A DNA stretch of 22,563 bases from contig CAKUHJ010000014.1 in NCBI GenBank assembly GCA_934655935.1, positions 1-22,563 of the forward strand. The letters are read 5' to 3'. Below are positions 8,604-15,346 of the stretch, in pieces (the stretch's first letter is position 1; the number at the start of each line of letters is the position of its first letter). The DNA is from an uncultured Oscillospiraceae bacterium (GTDB lineage: Bacteria > Bacillota > Clostridia > Oscillospirales > Oscillospiraceae). Position numbers and translations under genes: made by a program. The notes beneath the pieces are model-generated. The model ran no database searches. It was not told the origin of the DNA and saw nothing but the letters and a program-made list of their open reading frames with translations.

Positions 8604-9481
8604 GCAAGCGTCCCTCCCCTTCTGAGAATTTCTTCTGCGGCGGCAAGCGTCTGGCGGGCGCGGGCGGCGATCGGCGCGTCAATCATCTTGCCGCGCAGCG
8701 CAACCGCGCCCTTTCCGGCCCGGCGGCCCTCCTCAATGGCGTCCAGCACCTCGCGCGCATAATCTGCTTCTGCCTGCGTGGGGCTGAAGCAAGCGTTGAT
8801 GGCGTCCAGATGCCTGGGAGAAATGGCGGCCTTGCCCGTAAAGCCAAGGCTTCTGGCCAGAGCCGCGTCGGCGCGGACGCCCGCGTCGTCCTCCACGTCC
8901 GTAAAGGGCGTGTCGTAGGCCTCGACCCCCGCGGCGCGCGCGGCAGCGACAATCGCGCTGCGCGCGAAGAAAATTTCCCGTCCTTCCTTGGTCCGCTTAC
9001 AGTGAAGGTCCGCGCTCAGATCCTCCGCGCCGAGGAAAATTGCCCGGACACGCGGGCAGGCGGAGGCGATTTCGTAGGCGTTATGTACCCCGAGCGCCGT
9101 TTCGATCAGGGCGATCATTCCGATTTCTCCCTCCGGCAGGCCGCTTTGCGCCTCGAGCGCGGAAAGCTCCTGCGAAACCTGCAGCAACTCCTCCCGCCGG
9201 GCAGCCTTCGGCAGCATGATCATCGACGGCCTCTGCGGCACAACCGCCGCAAGATCCTGCTTCCAGAGCGGCGTGTCCACGGCGTTGATGCGGATGACGA
9301 CCTCGCAGCCGTTCAGCTCGAGATTTGCAATCGCGTGGCGCACCAGCTGCCGCGCGGCAAGCTTCTGCCCGGGCGAGACCGCATCCTCAAGGTCAAAAAT
9401 GACGGCGTCCGCGCCAAAAAAGCCGCAGCTGGTCATCATCTTCGGGTTGTTGCCGGGAACAAACAGCATTGATCTTCTCAT
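8600..9481 (-). CDS. citE: Citramalate/citrate lyase beta subunit (acyl lyase)
   Basis: This 293-residue CitE-family TIM-barrel protein cleaves the citramalyl (or citryl) thioester on CitD, releasing pyruvate (or oxaloacetate) and regenerating the acetyl carrier. Family motifs are FVPGN (7-11), DLEDAV (30-35), RINAVDTP with Arg64, MLPKA, LIETALGV with Glu127, and LGAEDLSADL with Asp154. The glutamate and aspartate are the magnesium ligands in this family. Start and stop both overlap the neighbours as ATGA (citD before, citF after), which supports equal translation of the three lyase subunits. Confidence 0.95.
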   Translation of the reverse strand: MRRSMLFVPGNNPKMMTSCGFFGADAVIFDLEDAVSPGQKLAARQLVRHAIANLELNGCEVVIRINAVDTPLWKQDLAAVVPQRPSMIMLPKAARREELLQVSQELSALEAQSGLPEGEIGMIALIETALGVHNAYEIASACPRVRAIFLGAEDLSADLHCKRTKEGREIFFARSAIVAAARAAGVEAYDTPFTDVEDDAGVRADAALARSLGFTGKAAISPRHLDAINACFSPTQAEADYAREVLDAIEEGRRAGKGAVALRGKMIDAPIAARARQTLAAAEEILRRGGTLA

Positions 9482-9750
9482 ACCGCCGCCTCCTCTGCCT
9501 GCATCAGGGCCGCCTCCAGCCGCGCCCTTAAAATCCAGTCGAGCGCGCCCTTGTCCGCAATCCGGATTTCACCGGCTGCGATCTTCCGCTCCGCCAGCAC
9601 CTGGCGGGCCGTGCGCTCGATGGCCGTGCCGAACTGGGCGTAGAGTGTGGATGTGATCTGAAGGCGCAGCTCCTGCGCGGGACTCACCGTGACCTGTACG
9701 TCGCCGGAATCCTCGCTGCCGGCGCTGGCCGTCCGAATCAGCTCTGCCAT
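9478..9750 (-). CDS. citD: Citramalate/citrate lyase acyl carrier protein (gamma subunit)
   Basis: This 90-residue carrier protein carries the phosphoribosyl-dephospho-CoA prosthetic group. The attachment serine lies in ASAGSEDSGDV, where Ser15 aligns with Ser14 of E. coli CitD (AGTLESGDV). The C-terminal signature DKGALDWILRARLEAAL is typical. The ATG at 9750 has a strong AAGGAGGG site; a longer in-frame start would run into the promoter region. It is the first gene of the cit operon, behind a promoter with a consensus -10. The genes for carrier activation (citC, citX, citG) are absent from the window and must be elsewhere if the lyase is active. Confidence 0.94.
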   Translation of the reverse strand: MAELIRTASAGSEDSGDVQVTVSPAQELRLQITSTLYAQFGTAIERTARQVLAERKIAAGEIRIADKGALDWILRARLEAALMQAEEAAV

Positions 9751-9761
9751 GGAATCCCTCC

Positions 9762-9775
9762 TTGTATCATTACAA
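9762..9775. promoter_or_regulatory. Inverted repeat at the predicted cit operon start site
   Basis: TTGTA-TCAT-TACAA is a perfect 5-4-5 inverted repeat. It covers about +3 to +16 relative to the start predicted from the minus-strand promoter, and it touches the citD ribosome binding site. That is a position where a repressor would block transcription. It is short, so chance is possible in this AT-rich stretch. Confidence 0.3.
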
Positions 9776-9784
9776 TATGCATAA

Positions 9785-9813
9785 ATTATATAATACAATT
9801 TTGCACTTTGCAA
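9785..9813 (-). promoter_or_regulatory. Promoter of the citD-citE-citF-mesaconase operon
   Basis: On the minus strand TTGCAA (forward 9808-9813) is followed after exactly 17 bases by a perfect TATAAT (forward 9785-9790). The start is predicted near 9778, giving a leader of about 28 bases. The -35 hexamer is its own reverse complement and also serves the promoter on the other strand. It is the right half of the inverted repeat TTGCA-CTT-TGCAA (9801-9813). Confidence 0.7.
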
Positions 9814-9835
9814 GAGGCGGAAAATACGCTATACT
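9808..9835 (+). promoter_or_regulatory. Divergent promoter for the P-loop/SAD-like protein
   Basis: On the plus strand TTGCAA (9808-9813), 16 bases and TATACT (9830-9835; 5 of 6) form a plausible promoter. The start is predicted near 9842, about 22 bases before the ATG. It uses the same -35 hexamer as the cit promoter on the opposite strand, so the two should compete for polymerase. Confidence 0.6.
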
Positions 9836-9863
9836 GTTTTTATCAAGCTCAGGAGGTTCCGCC

Positions 9864-10784
9864 ATGTCTGTCAATCCGCTGCAGAAAAGCCATATTTACA
9901 GCACCTATTTTGCCCCCCGCGGGCGCAGCCGCATCTACAATCTCGGCATTCTGATCGCGCAGCTCTACCTTTCTCCGTTTGATCAGATCATCGGCGTCAT
10001 CGGCGAGGCCGGCTCCGGCAAGAGCGTGCTGATCAAGGGCATGTTCCCCGGGCTTGAGCTGACAAACGACGACGACGGGGTGAATGTCCGCCCGCTGCCG
10101 CTTCTGGACCAGGACATGGAAAGCGGCTTTTTCACCCCGCACACCTATCACGTGGATATCCGCTTTGAAATGGGCTTTCATCAGCTGAGCGAGCTGGCGG
10201 ACGCTATCCGTCTGGCCGTGCGGCGCGGCAAGCGCGTCGTGGTCGAGCATTTTGACCTTGTCTATCCGCTGCTCGGCGCGAACGCAAACCTTCTGATCGG
10301 CGTAGGCGAGGAGATTTTCATTACCCGGCCCAACATTTTCGGCCCTGAGCCGCAGGAGGTCTACACGCGTGCATATGAATCGCTCCCCTACCGGCTGATG
10401 GCGCACACTGCGGAGGACCTGTGCGAGCTGTTCCTGCCGCCGGATGAGCTTGCCCGCTGCACGCACGACGATGTGCACCACGGCTTTCTTCTGGCCTTTC
10501 CGGACACGCCGCCGAAGCTGGACCTGGAGCTTCTGGAGCAGCAGGTGCTCTCGCTCATCGAGCGCGACATGAGCGTCGATTACGTGGACGAATCGCACGT
10601 GCGCATCGGCGAGCGCCTGCACGGCTGTACCGGCCCGCGCACGCACGTACGCTCCACCGGCCAGGTGCAGGGCTTCCGGCTTCTAAAGCATTTTGTCTTC
10701 GACCCCTACAACAAGCGCTACCTGTTGGTCGGCTGTGTGGGCGAGGATTCGGTGGAAGCGCTCAAAAAGCTCGAAACTTTGTAA
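9864..10784 (+). CDS. P-loop NTPase fused to an alanyl-tRNA-synthetase SAD-like C-terminal domain
   Basis: This 306-residue protein has a Walker A loop GEAGSGKS (47-54) near its N-terminus and a segment RVVVEHFDLVYP (124-135) that looks like a kinase-type second strand. The C-terminal part from about residue 181 resembles the second additional domain (SAD) of alanyl-tRNA synthetase. The stretch HVRIGERLHGC followed by TGPRTHVRSTGQVQGF (245-271) parallels the synthetase pattern IG..(S)..LCGGTHV..TGEIG.F, with Cys255 and His261 as possible metal ligands. The spacing between Cys and His is five residues here instead of three. I recall such proteins being annotated only as 'alanine-tRNA synthetase second additional domain-containing', with no assigned function. 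The ATG at 9864 has a clear AGGAGG site. Divergence from the cit operon suggests a link to that pathway, perhaps regulation or enzyme maturation, but this is inference. Confidence 0.75.
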   Translation: MSVNPLQKSHIYSTYFAPRGRSRIYNLGILIAQLYLSPFDQIIGVIGEAGSGKSVLIKGMFPGLELTNDDDGVNVRPLPLLDQDMESGFFTPHTYHVDIRFEMGFHQLSELADAIRLAVRRGKRVVVEHFDLVYPLLGANANLLIGVGEEIFITRPNIFGPEPQEVYTRAYESLPYRLMAHTAEDLCELFLPPDELARCTHDDVHHGFLLAFPDTPPKLDLELLEQQVLSLIERDMSVDYVDESHVRIGERLHGCTGPRTHVRSTGQVQGFRLLKHFVFDPYNKRYLLVGCVGEDSVEALKKLETL

Positions 10785-10812
10785 AACCGTCTGCCCGCAC
10801 GTATTCTTTCTG

Positions 10813-10841
10813 TTTACAAACGCGCGTGCATCGCCTATAAT
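10813..10841 (+). promoter_or_regulatory. Promoter of the MFS transporter gene
   Basis: TTTACA (10813-10818; 5 of 6), exactly 17 bases, then a perfect TATAAT (10836-10841) form one of the best promoters in the window. It lies in the 76-base gap after the P-loop protein gene, so the transporter can be transcribed on its own. Confidence 0.75.
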
Positions 10842-10860
10842 CACGCAGGGTGATATCAAT

Positions 10861-12081
10861 ATGAAACGAATCCACCGCGCCTGGGGCGTCTGCCTGGGCT
10901 GCACGCTGATGCTTCTGATCTCCTGCGGGCTCTGCGTCAACGCCTATTCCGTCACGCAGTCCTATCTTCTTTCCCAGAACGGCTTTACCGGCGCGCAGGT
11001 CTCGCTGATTACGACTGTGCGCGCCCTGGTCTACCTTGCGTGCATGGCGCTGCTTCCGCATTATTACCGCCTGCTCGGCTACCGTATGGGGACGGCGGTC
11101 TCCCTGCTGCTGGGCGCGGCGTCCTTTGTACTGTTCGCACTGGCAAGGACGATCGGCGTTTATTACCTGGCCGGAGCCTGCGCCGGGCTTTGCTACGGCC
11201 TTGGCTCCATGGTCCCCGCGTCCATTCTCATTTCGCGCTGGTTTGCCGGCCGCCGCGGGCTTGCGCTCGGAATCTGCGCCGCCGGCACCGGCCTTGCGAC
11301 GGTCGCCTTTTCGCCCATGCTCACAACGCTTGCAGAGCACCTGGGCCTGCGCGCCGCATTTTACAGCGCAGCCGGCGTCTGCGCGCTGTGCGCGCTGCTG
11401 GTCTTTTTCCTGATCCGCTCCGACCCCGCCGCCTGCGGCGAGACCCCCTACGGGACCGCTCCCGCAGAAAGCCCGGAGCAGCGGGCCCTGCACGCCGTGC
11501 ACCCCTCGCGCCTGCGCTGGGCCGCTTTGACCCTCGCGGTGCTGATGATCTGCGGCGCGTGCAGCACGGGCTATACCAATCTTGTCATTCTGAATACAAC
11601 GGCAGGCTTTTCCCCGATGCTGGCCTCACTGGCGCTTTCCGTCGCAGGGCTGTGCCTCATGCTCGGAAAATGCCTGTTCGGCGCGAGCTGCGACCGCCTC
11701 GGAAGTCAGAAAACCAACGTCATCTTTTTTCTGCTTCTGTCGCTCGGGCTGTTTCTGTCCGCGCTTGCAAATCTGCAAAGTACGCCGCTGCTGCTTCTGA
11801 GCGCGGCTGCCTGCGGCCTTGGCGGGCCGCTGACGTCGGTGGCGACCTCCGTCTGGGCGGCCGATTTCTCCGCGCCGGAGCGTTATGACCGCACCCTTCG
11901 CCTGTTTCAGACGGCCTACGGCCTTGGAAACCTGCTGTTTTCACCCCTTCCGGGCCTTGTCTACGACCGCTGCGGGAGCTACTGCCCCGCGTTCGCGCTG
12001 ATGGGCGTCATTCTCCTTTGCTGCCTGCCGGTCATCCAGAGCACCTACCGGCTGGCCCGCCCCGGCCGCCGGCGCGTATGA
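10861..12081 (+). CDS. MFS transporter, substrate unknown
   Basis: This 406-residue protein is hydrophobic throughout, with about twelve membrane segments in two halves separated by a polar loop near residues 185-215 (FLIRSDPAACGETPYG and on). The inter-helix signature GKCLFGASCDRLGSQKTN in the second half is the usual MFS loop motif (G..D..G...). The overall pattern resembles the oxalate/formate-antiporter-like MFS group, without the detail needed to name a substrate. The ATG at 10861 follows AGGGTGAT and a strong promoter. Its place beside the glutamate-fermentation cluster makes a carboxylate or amino acid a reasonable guess only. It ends 27 bases from a small convergent gene. Confidence 0.85.
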   Translation: MKRIHRAWGVCLGCTLMLLISCGLCVNAYSVTQSYLLSQNGFTGAQVSLITTVRALVYLACMALLPHYYRLLGYRMGTAVSLLLGAASFVLFALARTIGVYYLAGACAGLCYGLGSMVPASILISRWFAGRRGLALGICAAGTGLATVAFSPMLTTLAEHLGLRAAFYSAAGVCALCALLVFFLIRSDPAACGETPYGTAPAESPEQRALHAVHPSRLRWAALTLAVLMICGACSTGYTNLVILNTTAGFSPMLASLALSVAGLCLMLGKCLFGASCDRLGSQKTNVIFFLLLSLGLFLSALANLQSTPLLLLSAAACGLGGPLTSVATSVWAADFSAPERYDRTLRLFQTAYGLGNLLFSPLPGLVYDRCGSYCPAFALMGVILLCCLPVIQSTYRLARPGRRRV

Positions 12082-12108
12082 TTTCCCGGCAGCCTCCGCC
12101 ATATCCCA

Positions 12109-12255
12109 TTACCTGTCCAGCAGCAGAATCCCGATCACCAGCAAAGCCGCTGCCGTCAGCACTCTTAAAAACCAGCCGCCAAGCAGGAAGGAAAGCAGCA
12201 GCCCCAGGCCCAGGCCAATCAGCGCCTGCGCCAGGCAGGCCTTGCGTCTGCACAT
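12109..12255 (-). CDS. Small two-helix membrane protein, 48 residues, unknown
   Basis: This short gene is supported by an excellent ribosome binding site (AAGGAGGTGA) ending about 8 bases before the ATG at 12255. The product starts with a basic, cysteine-containing head (MCRRK). Two hydrophobic stretches follow: ALIGLGLGLLLSFLLGGWF and VLTAAALLVIGILLL. It ends in DR. It lies between the terminator of the P-type ATPase operon and the convergent MFS gene. I see no clear promoter. Function is unknown; such small hydrophobic proteins are common in clostridial genomes and are often left unannotated. Confidence 0.6.
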   Translation of the reverse strand: MCRRKACLAQALIGLGLGLLLSFLLGGWFLRVLTAAALLVIGILLLDR

Positions 12256-12311
12256 TTCCCTCACCTCCTTCCTCAGCCTATGCGCGCGCCGTGCAGCCGG
12301 CGCAGGGACAT

Positions 12312-12352
12312 AAAAAATTTCAGCGGGCCGGAACCGTCGTTCCGACCCGCTG
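12312..12352 (-). terminator. Terminator of the ftsH - DUF308 - P-type ATPase operon
   Basis: An outer 7-bp stem (CAGCGGG at 12321-12327 with CCCGCTG at 12346-12352) and an inner 6-bp stem (CGGAAC at 12329-12334 with GTTCCG at 12339-12344) are separated by a single C/A mismatch. On the minus strand AAA and six T residues follow (forward 12312-12320). It lies about 25 bases after the ATPase stop. This is a convincing rho-independent terminator. Confidence 0.85.
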
Positions 12353-12376
12353 CGTTTGATTCTATACACATTTGCT

Positions 12377-14752
12377 TCAATGCCGCTTGTCCGCTTTTCC
12401 GCTGCGTTTGCTCCGGCGCGCCGCAAGCCTTCGGTCGACAGCCTCCGTCAGAAGGCCAAGATTCCGGAACAGCGATTCCGACGAGAAAGCGAACACAATC
12501 ATCAGCAGCACGCAGATTTCAGACATTGCGCTCAGCGCAAACAGCTGATGCAGGAACACGCCGCAGACCGCAAGCCCCAGCACATTGAAGGCCAAAATCC
12601 CGTACTTCATCGGTGTGAAGGGGCGGCTGATGCGGATCAGAATCATAAAGCCGACCACGCACAGAAGCATTGTGCTGGCTGTGGCGATGTCGTCGTCCGG
12701 AATTCCGAAAACCGTTCCGCACACCATCAGCGCACCCACCGCCAGCGCGTCCGTCAGTCCGGCAGGAAGGGCCTTCAGAAGCACGTTCTTCAGAAAACGC
12801 CCCTCGATGCGTTTCCGGTTCGGCTCCAGCGCAAGAAGGAAGCCCGGAATGCCGATGGTAAAGGAGCTGATGAGCGTCAGCTGCGAGGGCTCGAGCGGAT
12901 AGGTGATCCGGAAGAGCGCGGAAAAGAGCGACATCAGAAGCGAGAAAATATTTTTGACCAGGAACAGGCTTGCCGAGCGCTCAATGTTATTGACCACGCG
13001 CCGGCCCTCGAGCACGACGTCCGGCATGCGCGAGAAATCGGATTCCATCAGCACCACCTGCGCGCACTGTGCGGCGGCCTCGCTCCCGGAGGCCATGGCG
13101 ACGCTGCAGTCGGCGTCCTTCATGGCAAGAATGTCGTTGACGCCATCGCCGGTCATGGCGACGGTGTGCCCGGCGGCCTGCAGCGCATGCACCAGCTGCT
13201 GCTTCTGCTTCGGCGTGACGCGGCCAAAGACCGTATACAGCTCGCACGCGCGCGCAATTTTCTCCTCGGTATCCAGAAGCGCCGCGTCGATGCAGCGCTC
13301 CGCGCCCGCGATGCCCGCCTCCTGTGCCACGCGGGAGACCGTCTGCGGATTGTCGCCGGAGATGACCTTCACGGCGACGCCCTGCTCGGCAAAATAGGCA
13401 AAGGTCTGCTTTGCGCTCTGGCGGATGGGATTTTCCAGCGTCAGAAGGCCCAGGGCCTGCGCTCCATCGTCCCGGAAGCGCGCAAGCAGCAGCACGCGAA
13501 GTCCCTTTTCAGAAAGCGCCTGCACCTGCCCGCGAAGCTCCGCGTCCATTTCCGGCAGCACAAACTCCGGCGCGCCCAGGCGGTACTCCCCATCCTCAAA
13601 GCGCACCGCGCCGTACTTGGCCGACGAGGAAAAGCCCGTCACGCCCAGGCACGCCCGCTCCGGAAACTGCCGCTGCTGCCGCGCCCAGGTGCGCAGGGCC
13701 TGCATGGTTGCGTTGTTGTCGGTTGTGGAAAGCGCGTAATCGCAGACCAGGGAGGAAAGCGCCTGCGCGCCGGTTTCTCCCAGCGGGAGCAGCTCCCCCA
13801 GCTTCATTTCCGGCTCTGTGATCGTGCCGGTTTTGTCCACGCACAGAACGTCCACGCGCGCCAGCGTCTCAATGCTGCGCATATCGTGCAGCAGCACCTT
13901 GCTTTTTGCCAGCCGCAGCGTGCCCAGCACCAGCGCAATCGTCGTGAGCATGTAAAGCCCCTCCGGGATCATGCCGAGAATGGCCGCCACGGTGGAAACC
14001 ACGCTCTTGCGGATTGTTTCCCCGTTCAGATAATAGCCCTGGCAGAAAAGAATCACGCCGATGGGAATCACTGCGAAGCCCGCAAGCTGCACAATCTTGT
14101 TGATGGCGCGGATCATCTCGGAGGGCTCTTTCTTTCCCTCGGCCTTTGCCTGCCGGGTCAGGCCCGCGATGTAGGATTCATCGCCGACCTTCTCCAGCTG
14201 CGCGTAACACTGCCCGGACACCACAAAGCTGCCGGACAGGAGCGTCTGGCCGTCTGTCTTTTCAATCTCGTCCGATTCGCCGGTCAGCAGCGCCTCGTTG
14301 ACCTGCACCGTGCCATTCAGCACGCGCGCATCCGCGCAGATCTGGTCGCCCGCGGACAAAATCACAACGTCGTCCTTCACGAGCTCCTCCGCGGCCACGC
14401 GCCGCTGCACGCCGCCGCGCACAGCCAGCGCATGCGGCGCGTTCAGAAGGCTCATCTGGTTCAGCACATGCCGCGCACGCAGCTCCTGCACAATGCCGAC
14501 CAGCGTATTGAGCACCACCAGCGGCACAAAGGTCAGGCTCCGGTAGGAGCCGACCAGGCACAAAACCACCGCCAGGATCAAAAAAATCAGGTTGAACAGC
14601 GTCAGCGCATTGGAGCGAACAATCTGCCAGACCGTTTTTGCATTCGGGTCCGACATGACGTTTGTTTCTCCGCGCTCCGTGCGCGCGCGAACCTCCGCCT
14701 CACTCAGGCCCGGATATTCCGGGCTCAGGAAGGCCAAATCGTTGTTATCCAT
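12377..14752 (-). CDS. P-type cation-transporting ATPase (CtpE-like)
   Basis: This 791-residue HAD-superfamily membrane pump has all the expected parts. The actuator motif LTGES lies at about 156-160, the membrane motif GMIPEG at 260-265, the phosphorylation site DKTGT with Asp306, and the hinge MTGDGVND further on. Several C-terminal membrane helices follow. The PEGL membrane motif and overall form resemble the CtpE group, one member of which exports calcium in mycobacteria. There is no N-terminal metal-binding CxxC domain and no CPC motif, so a copper or zinc pump is unlikely. Calcium or another hard cation is inferred, not shown. The start is taken as the ATG at 14752 with AAGGA just upstream; a TTG 15 bases earlier lacks a site. 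It is third in the ftsH operon. Confidence 0.9.
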   Translation of the reverse strand: MDNNDLAFLSPEYPGLSEAEVRARTERGETNVMSDPNAKTVWQIVRSNALTLFNLIFLILAVVLCLVGSYRSLTFVPLVVLNTLVGIVQELRARHVLNQMSLLNAPHALAVRGGVQRRVAAEELVKDDVVILSAGDQICADARVLNGTVQVNEALLTGESDEIEKTDGQTLLSGSFVVSGQCYAQLEKVGDESYIAGLTRQAKAEGKKEPSEMIRAINKIVQLAGFAVIPIGVILFCQGYYLNGETIRKSVVSTVAAILGMIPEGLYMLTTIALVLGTLRLAKSKVLLHDMRSIETLARVDVLCVDKTGTITEPEMKLGELLPLGETGAQALSSLVCDYALSTTDNNATMQALRTWARQQRQFPERACLGVTGFSSSAKYGAVRFEDGEYRLGAPEFVLPEMDAELRGQVQALSEKGLRVLLLARFRDDGAQALGLLTLENPIRQSAKQTFAYFAEQGVAVKVISGDNPQTVSRVAQEAGIAGAERCIDAALLDTEEKIARACELYTVFGRVTPKQKQQLVHALQAAGHTVAMTGDGVNDILAMKDADCSVAMASGSEAAAQCAQVVLMESDFSRMPDVVLEGRRVVNNIERSASLFLVKNIFSLLMSLFSALFRITYPLEPSQLTLISSFTIGIPGFLLALEPNRKRIEGRFLKNVLLKALPAGLTDALAVGALMVCGTVFGIPDDDIATASTMLLCVVGFMILIRISRPFTPMKYGILAFNVLGLAVCGVFLHQLFALSAMSEICVLLMIVFAFSSESLFRNLGLLTEAVDRRLAARRSKRSGKADKRH

Positions 14753-14806
14753 GAGAGTCCTTTCCAAGACGAATGTGTCACAGAAGCTGCGGCCTGCGGT
14801 CCGGAA

Positions 14807-15346
14807 TCAATACCTGCGGAGATTCAGGACGGCGAAGCTCAGCGCGTCCACGCCCAGAAGAATCAGCTCCGTTCCGAGCAGCACGCTCATGGAAAGCACC
14901 GAAAGCCCCGGCGAGAACAGCATCCATACGCCGAGAAGCAGGCCCAGAATGCTGGCGATGAGCGTCAGATAATAGCTGACGTCGCCCGCGACAAAGCGGA
15001 TGACGTTCAGGTGCGACATGCGGGAAATGCAGTGCGTCATAAACCAGATTGGGAAGATGATCATCATCATCTGAAGGCCGATCTCCGGGTGCGCCATCAG
15101 CAGGCAGCCGCCCAGAACGCTCAGGATGCCCGTCACAAGGGAGATGGTCGGCCCGAAGCCCGTGTGCTTCTCCATGATGATATAAAACGCGACGTCCACA
15201 ATGCCGGTCAGCAGCGCCACAAGACCGTAGACAATCACAAGTCCCGTCAGCGCGCTCTCCGGCCGAAAGAGCGTGACAAACCCCATGACCAGCAGCAGAA
15301 TTCCTTCTATCAGCTCCATGACGCCGATTGTTTTTCTCTGATTCAT
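14807..15346 (-). CDS. HdeD/DUF308-family membrane protein
   Basis: This 179-residue protein has about six short hydrophobic helices arranged as repeated two-helix units (for example GVMELIEGILLLVMGFVTLF and LTGLVIVYGLVALLTGIVDV), typical of the HdeD/DUF308 family. The founding member HdeD is linked to acid resistance in E. coli, but the biochemical role of the family is not known. Its ATG overlaps the ftsH stop as ATGA, so it is translated with the protease. The P-type ATPase follows after 54 bases. Membrane stress or membrane protein quality control would be a plausible shared theme, which is inference. Confidence 0.85.
   Translation of the reverse strand: MNQRKTIGVMELIEGILLLVMGFVTLFRPESALTGLVIVYGLVALLTGIVDVAFYIIMEKHTGFGPTISLVTGILSVLGGCLLMAHPEIGLQMMMIIFPIWFMTHCISRMSHLNVIRFVAGDVSYYLTLIASILGLLLGVWMLFSPGLSVLSMSVLLGTELILLGVDALSFAVLNLRRY

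Noticed and set aside
14753..14767. TTG at 14767 as the start of the P-type ATPase
   Set aside because: No ribosome binding site precedes it, and the five extra codons themselves contain the AAGGA that serves the ATG at 14752.
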